In this document: positions 63,614-64,000 of the stretch, in pieces
Numbering within the stretch: the first letter of the stretch is position 1
Layout: the number at the start of each line of letters is the position of its first letter
NCBI GenBank assembly: GCA_907165135.1
Contig: OU015566.1
Span: 13,996,157-14,060,156, forward strand
Source of the DNA: Oikopleura dioica
Lineage: Eukaryota > Chordata > Appendicularia > Copelata > Oikopleuridae
Reading direction: 5' to 3'
Length of the DNA stretch: 64,000 nucleotides
Translations under genes and position numbers: made by a program
The notes under the pieces: model-generated
The model's input: only the letters and a program-made list of their open reading frames with translations
Told to the model about the DNA's origin: nothing
The model's database searches: none

Positions 63614-64000
63614 GCTGTCACGAACAATCGACGTGATTTTTGAACGAAGGGATTTAGAATTAGAAATGTTTAGACTGAAAATGACTGCCGCCATTGTGTT
63701 AAAACACCCAATTTGCGGGTGTTGATTTACGGAGAAATAATTACGATATCGAGGCCCTAATTTTACAGACAATCACGATGCCAAAAACTCCCGCATTGCA
63801 CGTCATGCAGAACTCGGACCAAATTGTCGAAAAATCAATTTTGTTTGAAGGAGTGAAGAATTCAGCAGAAAATATGGCTGCTTCCAACTAACCAATTGCT
63901 AGGAATGACTCCGCAATTGATGTTATTTTTTTGGGATGAAAACTTTGTATTTTTGTCAAATACCTCTATCAACATTGTCTTTGGCTACCGTCTCGACAAA
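63614..64000. other. Right edge of window, no gene supported
   Basis: Contains a perfect 7-bp stem (AACACCC / GGGTGTT, 63,703-63,723). No LTR-like match to 45,018-45,268 is present before the window ends. Confidence 0.45.

Larger units (their letters stand above)
45018..64000 (+). mobile_element. Candidate giant LTR retroelement with cargo genes (right end outside window)
   Basis: LTR, PBS, gag, protease, RT, RNase H and integrase occur in order on one strand. About 7.6 kb of other genes lie between PBS and gag, and at least 5.4 kb after pol. There is no LTR next to gag-pol at 52.1-52.9 or 58.2-58.3 kb. Cargo and gag-pol share strand, dense spacing and AG-ATG start context. That the cargo belongs to the element is an inference; the downstream LTR is needed to prove it. 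Confidence 0.5.

Noticed and set aside
63703-63723. Stem-loop as a histone-type 3' end or terminator
   Set aside because: The 7-bp stem with a 7-nt loop does not match the histone consensus, and there is no histone gene nearby.
1-64000. CRISPR arrays, bacterial operons, tRNA or rRNA genes, spliced-leader RNA gene
   Set aside because: I saw no regular spacer-repeat array, Shine-Dalgarno pattern, cloverleaf with A/B boxes or recognisable SL/Sm sequence. I could not run tRNAscan or Rfam, so short RNAs could be missed.
45018-64000. Reading the array as a Polinton/Maverick or an integrated DNA virus
   Set aside because: No protein-primed DNA polymerase, packaging ATPase, adenain-type protease or capsid motif was recognised, while LTR, PBS, gag and DD35E integrase are present. 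The idea returns if such genes appear beyond 64 kb.

Overview
The window looks like nuclear DNA of a small-genome animal, most likely a larvacean (appendicularian) tunicate. The evidence is animal genes (an AMDHD1-type imidazolonepropionase, a CDC14 phosphatase, claudin-like 4-TM proteins, a CRIB-domain protein) cut by many introns of about 30-110 nt. Several of those introns have GA-AG or GC-AG ends. Many start codons sit directly behind an AG splice acceptor, as expected for spliced-leader trans-splicing. The species is an inference; no marker gene settles it.

Layout. (1) 1-22.3 kb: a tandem duplication of a ~9.2 kb unit, with a third partial copy starting at ~22.31 kb. Each unit carries a gene for a type II membrane protein with a Cys-rich ectodomain, a Thr/Ser-rich stalk and Kelch-like repeats. 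Unit 2 is ~13.1 kb because several transposons landed in it after the duplication (mariner-, Harbinger- and hAT-like, plus others). (2) 23-45 kb: compact host genes separated by small inverted-repeat elements. In minus/plus order these are a CRIB protein, a J-like-domain gene split by a 1.5 kb hAT-like element inside an exon, a secreted Kelch protein, a putative neuropeptide precursor, two small basic proteins, a claudin-like cluster, a small secreted CxC...Cx3C peptide, imidazolonepropionase (12 exons, complete), and a CDC14 lacking its N-terminal exons. (3) 45.0-64 kb: a one-strand array of about 18 genes that opens with a 251-bp LTR and a primer-binding site matching the 3' end of tRNA-Leu. 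It holds gag-protease-RT-RNase H-integrase in its middle (52.9-58.2 kb).

Region 3 is the most unusual part. No LTR flanks gag-pol directly, and the only LTR found lies 7.6 kb upstream of gag. Between LTR and gag, and again after pol, lie unrelated genes: a coiled-coil protein, a RING protein overlapped by a transmembrane ORF, a Pro-rich protein with an internal repeat, two paralogous 117-aa proteins bracketing a cellular-type thymidine kinase, and an RNF126/RNF115-like E3 ligase. Nearly all have an AG acceptor 0-12 nt before the ATG, so one primary transcript could be resolved into many mRNAs. Several carry short spliceosomal introns. One, inside the RNase H domain, is a 74-nt palindromic insertion with GA-AG ends that splits the domain without loss of residues. 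My working hypothesis is a giant (>18.9 kb) LTR retroelement carrying cargo genes; its right end lies outside the window. The alternative is a host polycistron that an LTR element invaded. Both are open.
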